A stretch of 6,209 nucleotides of DNA from positions 1-6,209 of the forward strand of contig CALFHG010000187.1 of assembly GCA_937875805.1 (NCBI GenBank). The letters are read 5' to 3'. The DNA is from an uncultured Nitrosopumilaceae archaeon (GTDB lineage: Archaea; Thermoproteota; Nitrososphaeria; Nitrososphaerales; Nitrosopumilaceae). A program made the position numbers and the translations under genes. How positions within the stretch are numbered: the stretch's first letter is position 1; each line of letters begins with the position of its first letter. Below the pieces are notes generated by a model. The model saw nothing but the letters and a program-made list of their open reading frames with translations. It was not told where the DNA came from and made no database searches. Positions 1-5,142 of this stretch are shown in pieces.

Positions 1-1001
1 CCATTAGAAATTATCTTGCCTAGAGGATCTTTGACAATTAATTTCATCCCTTCATAAGGGATTACCTTTGAAGTGTAACCAGTAATTGAAACTAGTTGTC
101 CTGGAATGTATTGTGAATTATCAGTAAGTATACTAAGTGACGCATCTGTTTCTACTGTAGTTGCAACTGATTCAAGGCCCACAGAGAAACTAGTGTTTGC
201 AAATGTATTCGCATAAGTGGTAGATTCACCAGCATAATTAACAGACACATCATACCGTCCATCATTAATTCCAAGAACTTTATCTAATTTAACAGTGGTT
301 TTGTAATTCAAATTAAGATCAGGATACAAGGTTATGGTTTTGTAAAAGTTAGGGCCTGAAATGGTCATTGTGATTTGTTGCGGTTGGAAAAAGGGTTTTA
401 CAATAAAAACTTGTTCAGAAACACTACCGCTAATTGTTGCAGTCTCACCAAATACGTAAGAATCTTTGTCAGATGATACTGTTACGGTAATTTCTTTTGA
501 GTCTTGTGTAGTGATAAGTTTTCCATTAGAAGAACCAGATGTTGAAGTTACGAATTTCCAATCACTGGAACTATCAGAATCAAATCCATCATAGATTCTT
601 TGCCAAGAAGTAAAATCATTTTTTAAATCTGAAACAACATGAGTTTTATCAATCACAAAATTATTCTCATCTCGAAGTTCAACTGACTCATTTACATCAG
701 TAAACCAAACATTTTGATAAGAATATGTCAAAAATTGTCCCGGTTTAATTATAGTTCCAGAGGAAATTGTCATTGTTTTTTTAAGAACTGTTGTAGATGC
801 AACACTCCACCCACTCATATCAATGTCAGAGTCAGTGGGATTGTACAATTCAACCCATTCAGAAACAGATGCTGAATCATCGCCAGGAGGATTAATGTCA
901 ACTTCGTTAATTACAACATTGTCTGCAGATGCAGCATATGCAGGAGCTAAAATCCCTGCAAAAAGAAACACAGAAAATACTAAAACCAGATTCACATTCA
1001 T
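1..1001 (-). CDS. Secreted lamin-tail-domain (LTD) protein with Ig-like repeats, partial
   Basis: This reading frame stays open for 333 codons from an ATG at 1001 to the left edge, so the C-terminus is missing. Residues 1-24 form a signal peptide: hydrophobic residues 5-19, then an AYA-A type cleavage site near 23/24. Residues 28 to about 165 match a lamin tail domain: VVINEVDINPPGDD, then SEWVELYNPT and the MSGWSV turn, closing with SWQR and a GSSNG end. From about residue 170 two beta-rich Ig-like units follow, marked by DKDSYVFGETATISG and DNSQYIPGQLVSITG, a repeat style seen in archaeal surface proteins. The protein is therefore probably exported and cell-surface attached or shed. LTDs are known in surface proteins and next to nuclease domains, and any enzyme part would lie beyond the edge. 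A box A sits 26 bp before the ATG, which supports this start on a leaderless mRNA. The family call is confident; the function is unknown. Confidence 0.88.
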   Translation of the reverse strand, partial: MNVNLVLVFSVFLFAGILAPAYAASADNVVINEVDINPPGDDSASVSEWVELYNPTDSDIDMSGWSVASTTVLKKTMTISSGTIIKPGQFLTYSYQNVWFTDVNESVELRDENNFVIDKTHVVSDLKNDFTSWQRIYDGFDSDSSSDWKFVTSTSGSSNGKLITTQDSKEITVTVSSDKDSYVFGETATISGSVSEQVFIVKPFFQPQQITMTISGPNFYKTITLYPDLNLNYKTTVKLDKVLGINDGRYDVSVNYAGESTTYANTFANTSFSVGLESVATTVETDASLSILTDNSQYIPGQLVSITGYTSKVIPYEGMKLIVKDPLGKIISN

Positions 1002-1023
1002 TATTAATTCCTGATTTACTTGA

Positions 1024-1031
1024 CTAAAAGC
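1024..1031 (-). promoter_or_regulatory. Box A (TATA element) for the LTD protein gene
   Basis: On the minus strand CTTTTAGT is centred about 26 bp before the ATG at 1001. That is the spacing expected from an archaeal TBP site to the start of a leaderless transcript. No convincing Shine-Dalgarno sequence precedes the ATG. Confidence 0.45.
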
Positions 1032-1081
1032 CTCATTTTAGAATGGGATTGAGGAAAAGTTGAGCTAATTGTTAAAGTCAG

Positions 1082-1130
1082 ATATCTTAAAACCATCAAA
1101 AATTAATGTAATTTTTCAGTTTTAAGGTAT
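1082..1130. terminator. Long A+T-rich imperfect hairpin between two minus-strand genes
   Basis: Two perfect 8-bp stems are nested: CTTAAAAC (1086-1093) with GTTTTAAG (1119-1126), and inside them AAAAATTA (1098-1105) with TAATTTTT (1109-1116) around a 3-nt loop. A further 3 bp (1082-1084 with 1128-1130) pair beyond one mismatch. It lies 10 bp after the stop of the small membrane protein gene and 81 bp before the LTD gene. Read on the minus strand it contains T-rich runs, so a terminator or mRNA 3' end is the simplest role. An operator or a small palindromic insertion are alternatives. Confidence 0.4.
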
Positions 1131-1139
1131 GCTGACGAA

Positions 1140-1394
1140 TCATTCTTGAGAATAGTCACATTTTGGGCATTTTTTATCAATAACCCTAGAACCACACTCC
1201 ACACACATTCCATCACCAACAGCATTGGCAAAAGATCGTCTTCTCATTTCTACATACATTTTGAATGTAAAAAATAGTAATATTCCAATGAGTGCTGAAT
1301 AGTGAAATGGAACATATTGTGTAATTCCAAGCATAATAAGGAAAAGCCCCACAATTAGAATAATATCGCGTCTCTCAAATTTCAATAAATCCAA
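1140..1394 (-). CDS. Small membrane protein with C-terminal zinc ribbon
   Basis: This 84-residue protein has two predicted membrane helices, at about residues 11-28 and 33-49, joined by a short loop. A basic stretch follows (RRRS, 51-54), then a four-cysteine zinc ribbon: CVEC at 64-67 and CPKC at 76-79. By the positive-inside rule the basic stretch and the ribbon should face the cytoplasm. The fold resembles the many short archaeal 'zinc-ribbon plus two helices' proteins of unknown role, and no specific family can be named. The start chosen is TTG at 1394. A second TTG at 1385 would drop three residues, and no in-frame ATG lies before the first helix. An A+T-rich stretch near 1404-1419 could hold its box A. 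It is the first gene downstream of the candidate C/D RNA and tRNA-Pro on the same strand, so readthrough transcription is possible. The coding call is good; the exact start is uncertain. Confidence 0.75.
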   Translation of the reverse strand: MDLLKFERRDIILIVGLFLIMLGITQYVPFHYSALIGILLFFTFKMYVEMRRRSFANAVGDGMCVECGSRVIDKKCPKCDYSQE

Positions 1395-1419
1395 GGAATA
1401 AAATTATTCATAAAAACAT

Positions 1420-1489
1420 GCCGGAGCTCAGACTCAATTAGTTTTCTTCATTTCAAAATCTTTACTCTAACTCTTCCTCATTGCTCGGC
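1420..1489 (-). ncRNA. Candidate box C/D guide sRNA with kink-turn
   Basis: On the minus strand the order is: stem GCCGAGC (1489-1483), A, C-like box ATGAGGA (1481-1475), about 43 nt, D box CTGA (1431-1428), then GCTCCGGC (1427-1420). The outer strands pair over 7 bp (8 with T1490-A1419), with one bulged C. The layout GAGC-AAU-GA facing GA-GCUC is a textbook kink-turn, with a 3-nt bulge followed by tandem sheared G-A pairs. A degenerate internal pair, D' TTGA (1456-1453) and C' ATGAAGA (1451-1445), is also present, but the gap between them is only 1 nt. The C'-D guide would be the 13 nt at 1444-1432. The C box differs from RUGAUGA at one position, U to G, which would give a G-U instead of a U-U pair. 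The likely role is guiding 2'-O-methylation with L7Ae, Nop5 and fibrillarin. An mRNA-leader kink-turn for the gene downstream is an alternative. Confidence 0.55.
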
Positions 1490-1510
1490 AATTAGACTGG
1501 GAGATAATTT

Positions 1511-1519
1511 GATAATAAG
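1511..1519 (-). promoter_or_regulatory. Possible box A for the candidate C/D sRNA
   Basis: CTTATTATC on the minus strand is centred about 26 bp before the 5' edge of the kink-turn stem at 1489, which fits an independent promoter. The RNA could instead be cut from a joint transcript with tRNA-Pro, whose 3' end is only 37 nt upstream. Confidence 0.35.
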
Positions 1520-1526
1520 ATGATGA

Positions 1527-1603
1527 TGGTGGGATTGGAGTGATTTGAACACTCGATCTCTGCGTCCCAAACGCAGAATCATACCAAGCTAGACCACAAT
1601 CCC
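1527..1603 (-). tRNA. tRNA-Pro (anticodon UGG), CCA encoded
   Basis: A full cloverleaf can be drawn. The acceptor stem is GGGATTG with CAATCCC. The D arm begins GTCT and has GG in its loop. The anticodon stem CTGCG/CGCAG closes the loop TTTGGGA, giving anticodon TGG (proline, CCN codons). The variable loop has 5 nt, and the T stem GAGTG/CACTC carries the loop TTCAAAT. The discriminator is A at 1530, and the next three bases (1529-1527) read CCA, so the 3' end appears to be genomically encoded. No intron is present. The gene is divergent from methionine aminopeptidase and lies just upstream of the candidate C/D sRNA on the same strand. Confidence 0.97.
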
Positions 1604-1624
1604 AGCATATTAAAAAAATCGCCC

Positions 1625-1632
1625 AATTTAAG
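1625..1632 (-). promoter_or_regulatory. Box A for tRNA-Pro
   Basis: The minus strand reads CTTAAATT, centred about 25 bp upstream of the tRNA 5' end at 1603. This is the usual distance from an archaeal TATA box to the transcription start. Confidence 0.5.
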
Positions 1633-1647
1633 CTTCACAGATAATCA

Positions 1648-1655
1648 TTTTAAAG
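1648..1655 (+). promoter_or_regulatory. Box A for methionine aminopeptidase
   Basis: TTTTAAAG is centred about 25 bp before the GTG at 1676, which suggests a leaderless mRNA. It lies some 20 bp from the opposing tRNA box A, so the two divergent promoters nearly touch. Confidence 0.5.
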
Positions 1656-1675
1656 GTAAAATTAGGATCGAAGTC

Positions 1676-2572
1676 GTGCAGACAGAGCAATATCTCAAAG
1701 CAGGCAAAATTGCATCAGAAGTAAGAGAGATGGTGCGAATAAAAGACTGGATTGGTAAAACAGTTTTTGAGATTTGTGAAGAAGTAGAAGGAGAGATAAT
1801 AAAAAGAGGTGCAAAATGTGCATTTCCAGTAAATGCCAGCATAAATGAAATTGCAGCTCATTATACAGCAGAACCAAATGACCCAATTACAATTAAAGAT
1901 ACAGATTTAGTGAAAATTGATCTCGGCGTACAAATTGACGGATACATAGCAGATACTGCTGTAACTGTTTGCTATGATGCTCAGTTTGATGGATTAGTTC
2001 AAGCTGCAGAAGAAGCACTAGCAAATGCAATGTCAATGATAAAAACAGGTGTTAAAGCAAGTGACGTTGGAAGAACTATTGAAACAACAATTAAAAAAAT
2101 GGGATTCAAACCAATTGCAAATCTTAGTGGACATTCATTGGATCAATATACCATACATGCAGGAAGATCAATTCCAAATATTTGGTCAATTGGGGGATTT
2201 ACACTTTCAGAAAATACAGCTTATGCATGTGAACCATTTGTAACAACAGAGCAAGGCGGAGGATTTGTTAGAAATGGACAAATAAAAAATATTTTTGCAA
2301 TAAATTCACGAAAGAAAACAAAAAATGAAGAAGCAGATAGACTACTGGATTTCATATGGGAGAAGTGCAATATGTTGCCATTTGCACTGAGATGGATTAC
2401 AAAAGAATGGGAAGAAAAACAAGCCAGAGAGTTGTTAGATTTTTTGGTAAAGAAAAAATCAGTTCAAGCATATCCAATACTAATTGAGGTAAACGAGCAA
2501 AGAGTGGCACAGGCAGAACACACATTCATCCCTAATGAAAACGGCGTCACTGTAACAACTAAAGCAGAATAA
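1676..2572 (+). CDS. map: Methionine aminopeptidase, archaeal type II
   Basis: The enzyme removes the N-terminal methionine from nascent proteins in the cytoplasm when the second residue is small. The 298 residues match the family's usual length, and the pita-bread fold is covered end to end. The five metal ligands are all visible: D82 (KIDLG), D93 (IADTAVTV), H153 (NLSGH), E186 (CEPF) and E281 (AEHT). Substrate-contacting H62 (AAHYT) and H161 (IHAG) are also present. Positions are almost identical to those of the Pyrococcus furiosus enzyme. A type II helical insert lies at about residues 212-270, and there is no N-terminal zinc-finger extension. The GTG start at 1676 is preferred because MQTEQYLKAGKIA aligns with the family N-terminus and box A is 25 bp upstream. 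A short zinc-ribbon gene follows after 20 bp and may share the transcript. Confidence 0.97.
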   Translation: MQTEQYLKAGKIASEVREMVRIKDWIGKTVFEICEEVEGEIIKRGAKCAFPVNASINEIAAHYTAEPNDPITIKDTDLVKIDLGVQIDGYIADTAVTVCYDAQFDGLVQAAEEALANAMSMIKTGVKASDVGRTIETTIKKMGFKPIANLSGHSLDQYTIHAGRSIPNIWSIGGFTLSENTAYACEPFVTTEQGGGFVRNGQIKNIFAINSRKKTKNEEADRLLDFIWEKCNMLPFALRWITKEWEEKQARELLDFLVKKKSVQAYPILIEVNEQRVAQAEHTFIPNENGVTVTTKAE

Positions 2573-2592
2573 ATCAAGAGAAATGAAAAAAA

Positions 2593-2706
2593 TTGGATGA
2601 AGAAGTAAGACCATGCCCTAAATGTGGCGGATTTATGTTCAGAGAGCAAGGAGAAACAGCATCATGGTTTTGTCCTTCTTGTAATGTAAAATACAAAACA
2701 GAATAA
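2593..2706 (+). CDS. 37-residue zinc-ribbon protein
   Basis: A very short gene starts 20 bp after the methionine aminopeptidase stop. It opens with TTG at 2593, since an in-frame stop at 2584-2586 leaves no earlier choice, and ends with TAA at 2704. The product has four cysteines in two knuckles, CPKCGG (8-13) and CPSC (27-30), separated by a loop with E, Q and W. This is the pattern of zinc ribbons in TFIIS/RpoM-type and ribosome-associated proteins. No further domain exists, so it probably binds RNA, DNA or a protein partner as a lone ribbon. It is likely cotranscribed with the aminopeptidase. Its end is only 8 bp from the end of the convergent gene. The dense cysteine spacing makes chance unlikely; the function is not known. 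Confidence 0.72.
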   Translation: MDEEVRPCPKCGGFMFREQGETASWFCPSCNVKYKTE

Positions 2707-2714
2707 TCTAAAAA

Positions 2715-2897
2715 TTATCCTTCAATAGTTTCACCAAAGATTTTCTCAATCCTAATCAATCCATCACAAGAAGTACATTTTGATATTTCTGCAAATAGTA
2801 CATCACCATCGTGGAATCTTCTTTTAGTCAAAGTTCCACATTTAGTGCATTGTTCTACAGAATATTCAGTAGTGATTTTTTTCTTTGAGAAAATCAT
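2715..2897 (-). CDS. 60-residue zinc-ribbon protein
   Basis: The protein has CTKCG at 17-21 and CTSCDG at 41-46, so four cysteines form one zinc ribbon with a 20-residue central loop. A basic N-terminus (SKKK, 4-7) and RR at 26-27 could contact nucleic acid. The ATG at 2897 overlaps the DUF1512-like gene's stop as ATGA, so the two are translationally coupled in one operon. This start is well fixed by that overlap. No specific family is recognised. The coupling suggests a job linked to its upstream partner. Confidence 0.82.
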   Translation of the reverse strand: MIFSKKKITTEYSVEQCTKCGTLTKRRFHDGDVLFAEISKCTSCDGLIRIEKIFGETIEG

Positions 2898-4072
2898 TGA
2901 GGAACACCCGATGTATTTCCAACACCAATAATTACGATAGATTGGCCCGCTTTAGTATTTTCACGAATCATTTCATGAATTTGTGTACGAACATCCTCTG
3001 CAGTATCAGAAATTTCTTTAGTCATCAAAGTTATTGCCTCTTTAACAGACTGTTTTACTACAATTGAAAATATTGGAATCTTGTTAATTGTTGCCACATC
3101 TTCAATTTGAAATCTTTCAGTGCCAATTCCTCCAATAGCCGCACCAAAACCTTGAGCAATTGACGCAGAATCCTCACCCTCCATTTTCAATGCAGCATCA
3201 ATCATTATTATTGTGTCAATTTTATTTTCAGAGACAATTTTTTCCAACCCATCAGCAGGTCTTCCCACTGTAGAACCAGGACCTTCAGCTTTTAAGAGGA
3301 ATAATTTTCTATCTTCAAAATTAATTTTTGCAAGAGAAGTTTGAAAAGTAATTATTTCTTTTTCGTTATTTATCATCATTTTTCCAACAACCATTGGACC
3401 AATTCCATCCCCTACAGGCTGACCGATTTTAAATGCAGGAATTGCTTCTTTCATTGCTTCTGCCTGCTCCATTATGAAAGGAAGAATCATTTGTAAGGGC
3501 AAAATCAACGGATAGTTGTTTTGTTTTTTAGCAGTTAAGAACATGTGATTCATGATTTTGTAAATCATTTGTAATGACGAGGCAAGTTCAAGTAAAGTTT
3601 GAACTTTGGTTAATTCGACATCAGTCATATCAGGAGAAAGTAATTTTACATGTTCTCGCGTATAATCCTCTCGAGACCTTACTGTATGTCTAACCTTCTC
3701 AACAATTCCATTAGGATCCATATCCACAGGCATTATAGTAAAATAATCTAAAAATTTATCAATTTTTTTTTCAGGATCATTTTTTGCTCTTAAATTATTT
3801 TTTACATAATTAATCAATTCAATTCTAGAATATTCTCTAAAACTTTCTAATTTTTTAATTCCTTTTTTAATTTCCCTTGAAGTAACAAATAGTTGGATTT
3901 GTTGTCCATAAAATACAAAGAGAATTATCGGAAGAATCCACACCACCATCATCAATGGATTTGATTCATCACTCATCGAAAACAATTGATCAAGATCAAA
4001 ACTTGTGAAATTCACTAGTATCAAGATCTTTTGGAACCAAATTAAAGCATTCGTCCCAATTTCAAAGATCAA
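2894..4072 (-). CDS. DUF1512-like archaeal membrane-anchored protein
   Basis: The product has 392 residues as drawn. One strong membrane helix lies at about 40-56, followed by FYGQQIQ and a basic, charged coiled stretch (65-105). A long cytoplasmic domain with several glycine-rich turns then follows: GDGIGPMVVG (221-230), AEGPGSTVGRP (262-272), GFGAAIGGIG (308-317) and a C-terminal IIGVGNTSGVPQ. This is the pattern of the archaeal DUF1512 family, whose biochemical role is unknown; the glycine loops suggest nucleotide or phosphate binding, but that is inference. The ATG at 4072 has a possible box A 28 bp upstream. The ATG at 3976 (Met33) would place the helix nearer the N-terminus and give 360 residues, close to what I recall for relatives, so the first 32 residues are doubtful. 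The gene is coupled by ATGA to the 60-residue zinc-ribbon gene and divergent from TBP. Confidence 0.85.
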   Translation of the reverse strand: MIFEIGTNALIWFQKILILVNFTSFDLDQLFSMSDESNPLMMVVWILPIILFVFYGQQIQLFVTSREIKKGIKKLESFREYSRIELINYVKNNLRAKNDPEKKIDKFLDYFTIMPVDMDPNGIVEKVRHTVRSREDYTREHVKLLSPDMTDVELTKVQTLLELASSLQMIYKIMNHMFLTAKKQNNYPLILPLQMILPFIMEQAEAMKEAIPAFKIGQPVGDGIGPMVVGKMMINNEKEIITFQTSLAKINFEDRKLFLLKAEGPGSTVGRPADGLEKIVSENKIDTIIMIDAALKMEGEDSASIAQGFGAAIGGIGTERFQIEDVATINKIPIFSIVVKQSVKEAITLMTKEISDTAEDVRTQIHEMIRENTKAGQSIVIIGVGNTSGVPQ

Positions 4073-4095
4073 AATTGAAAAAAGGTATTCCTGGG

Positions 4096-4105
4096 AGTAA
4101 ATAAC
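4096..4105 (-). promoter_or_regulatory. Possible box A for the DUF1512-like gene
   Basis: GTTATTTACT on the minus strand is centred about 28 bp before the ATG at 4072. It is the best TATA-like element for this gene, and it favours the longer start over Met33, for which no clear box A is seen at the right distance. Confidence 0.35.
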
Positions 4106-4113
4106 CTCGAGTA

Positions 4114-4125
4114 TTTTTATTATAG
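4114..4125 (+). promoter_or_regulatory. Box A for the TATA-binding protein gene
   Basis: TTTTTATTATAG ends 24 bp before the ATG at 4149, with the TATTATA core centred near -28. The leader would be absent or a few bases long. Because TBP is the protein that reads such boxes, autoregulation is possible, but nothing in the sequence proves it. Confidence 0.45.
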
Positions 4126-4148
4126 TTCAAATACAAAAAAAGGCAAAT

Positions 4149-4709
4149 ATGCCACAAACAAAACCCATGATAAGCGTAGAAAATGTGGTAGCATCAGCTG
4201 ATGTAATGCAGAAAATGGACTTGGATGACATAACTAGAAAATTTCCAGATATAGAATATCACCCAGACAGATTTCCAGGGCTAGTTTTTAGATTAAAAAC
4301 GCCAAAGACTGCAACATTGATTTTCACTTCAGGGAAAATGGTGTGCACCGGTTCAAAATCAGAAGTATTGGCAAGAAAAGCAGTAAAAACAATAGTGCAA
4401 AATCTTCGAAAAGGGGGGATTATAGTTAAGAAAGATGCGACAGTAACAATACAAAATATTGTCGCATCCATTAATTTAGGCGGAAAAATCCAGTTAGAGA
4501 AAGCTGCCAGAACACTACCTAGAAGTATGTATGAACCAGAACAATTTCCAGGACTAATTCATAGAATGCTTGATCCAAAGACAGTCATGTTACTATTCTC
4601 ATCAGGAAAACTCGTCTGTGCAGGAGCTAAACATGAAGAGGACGTATATCGTGCTGTAAATAATTTACATGTATTACTAGAAGAAAAAGAATTAATGCTT
4701 TATGACTAA
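4149..4709 (+). CDS. tbp: TATA-box-binding protein (TBP)
   Basis: TBP binds box A at promoters and bends the DNA so that TFB can recruit RNA polymerase. The 186-residue protein is a tandem pseudo-repeat, the saddle fold. Repeat 1 (about 8-90) carries FPGLVFRLKTPKTATLIF and SGKMVCTG. Repeat 2 (about 99-180) carries FPGLIHRMLDPKTVMLLF and SGKLVCAGAK. The four DNA-intercalating phenylalanines are present as F42/F59 and F133/F150, with the same 17-residue spacing as in yeast TBP. There is no long acidic tail; the protein simply ends ELMLYD. The ATG at 4149 is used; Met7 (4167) is an alternative that would still keep the fold. Thaumarchaea often encode more than one TBP, so this may be one of a set. 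Identification is certain. Confidence 0.98.
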   Translation: MPQTKPMISVENVVASADVMQKMDLDDITRKFPDIEYHPDRFPGLVFRLKTPKTATLIFTSGKMVCTGSKSEVLARKAVKTIVQNLRKGGIIVKKDATVTIQNIVASINLGGKIQLEKAARTLPRSMYEPEQFPGLIHRMLDPKTVMLLFSSGKLVCAGAKHEEDVYRAVNNLHVLLEEKELMLYD

Positions 4710-4718
4710 TGTCATAAA
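4699..4718 (+). terminator. Hairpin spanning the TBP stop codon, followed by a T-rich tract
   Basis: TTTATGAC (4699-4706) pairs perfectly with GTCATAAA (4711-4718) around a TAAT loop that contains the TBP stop codon. Downstream T-rich bases (4729-4748), plus an A-run at 4767-4772 that reads as T on the minus strand, could end transcription from both convergent genes. Archaeal termination depends mainly on T-runs, so the hairpin itself may instead protect the mRNA end. Confidence 0.45.
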
Positions 4719-4772
4719 TCAAAAACTTGTTTCATTAATTTTTAATTATAAGATATTCAAAATTTGAAAAAA

Positions 4773-5102
4773 TTATTTTATTGGACTACCCAATGGAATA
4801 TCTTCTGTAACTGTCAACCAAAATGGTTTATCATCAACATCAGCTGCTAACAACATTGCATTTGATTCAACTCCTGCCATTGTTTTAGGTTCAAGATTTG
4901 CAAGGACAATTACAATTTTTCCTACAATATCTTCAGGTTGAAAATACTGTGCACCTCCAATTATCACATCACGCTTATCATCATTTCCTAAATCAATTGT
5001 ACCCTTGATAATTCGTGATTTCCCTTCAATGGGCTCAGTTGCAATAATTTTTGCAACCCTAATGTCTAACTTTGCAAAATCATCATAAGATACAGTGGAC
5101 AT
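4773..5102 (-). CDS. tRNA-binding domain protein (CsaA / MetRS C-terminal type)
   Basis: This is a single OB-fold tRNA-binding domain of 109 residues, the usual size for the stand-alone form (Trbp111/CsaA/MetG-beta). Family marks are KLDIRVAKI (11-19), then DVIIGGAQYFQPEDIVGK (45-62) and LANLEPKTMAGVESNAM (67-83), ending in the LLAA strand. In several organisms this domain is fused to the end of methionyl-tRNA synthetase; here it is free. It may help tRNA binding by MetRS in trans, or act as a general tRNA or chaperone-like factor. The position where many relatives have HPNADKL reads EPIEGKS here, so that loop has changed. A box A 28 bp before the ATG gives it its own promoter within the 40-bp gap after the neighbouring gene. 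The family is certain; the exact partner is not. Confidence 0.93.
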   Translation of the reverse strand: MSTVSYDDFAKLDIRVAKIIATEPIEGKSRIIKGTIDLGNDDKRDVIIGGAQYFQPEDIVGKIVIVLANLEPKTMAGVESNAMLLAADVDDKPFWLTVTEDIPLGSPIK

Positions 5103-5123
5103 GATAAATCTTAATTATTCCCG

Positions 5124-5136
5124 TTAAAATAAATTT
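5124..5136 (-). promoter_or_regulatory. Box A for the tRNA-binding protein gene
   Basis: The minus strand reads AAATTTATTTTAA, with the core centred about 26-28 bp before the ATG at 5102. It fills much of the 40-bp gap after the upstream gene's stop, so the two same-strand genes are probably transcribed separately as well as by readthrough. Confidence 0.45.
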
Positions 5137-5142
5137 CGAATG

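Noticed and set aside
823..1014. Plus-strand 63-codon frame
   Set aside because: It lies opposite the signal peptide and LTD coding sequence, has low-complexity Ser/Thr composition and no promoter or ribosome site; it is an antisense shadow.
1520..1526. Perfect C box (ATGATGA) on the plus strand
   Set aside because: No CTGA D box or closing stem follows within a plausible distance, and the downstream sequence is the antisense of tRNA-Pro.
2049..2243. Plus-strand 64-codon frame inside methionine aminopeptidase
   Set aside because: It is out of frame within a fully conserved enzyme region carrying H153, H161 and E186, and shows no independent signals.
2885..3067. Plus-strand 60-codon frame opposite the DUF1512-like gene
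   Set aside because: Its composition is Asn/Arg/Phe-rich as expected from reverse-complement coding, and it overlaps two coupled genes on the other strand.
4756..4768. Short palindrome TTCAAAATTTGAA between the convergent genes
   Set aside because: It is small and A+T-rich, likely by chance in a terminator region, and not strong enough to list as a separate site.
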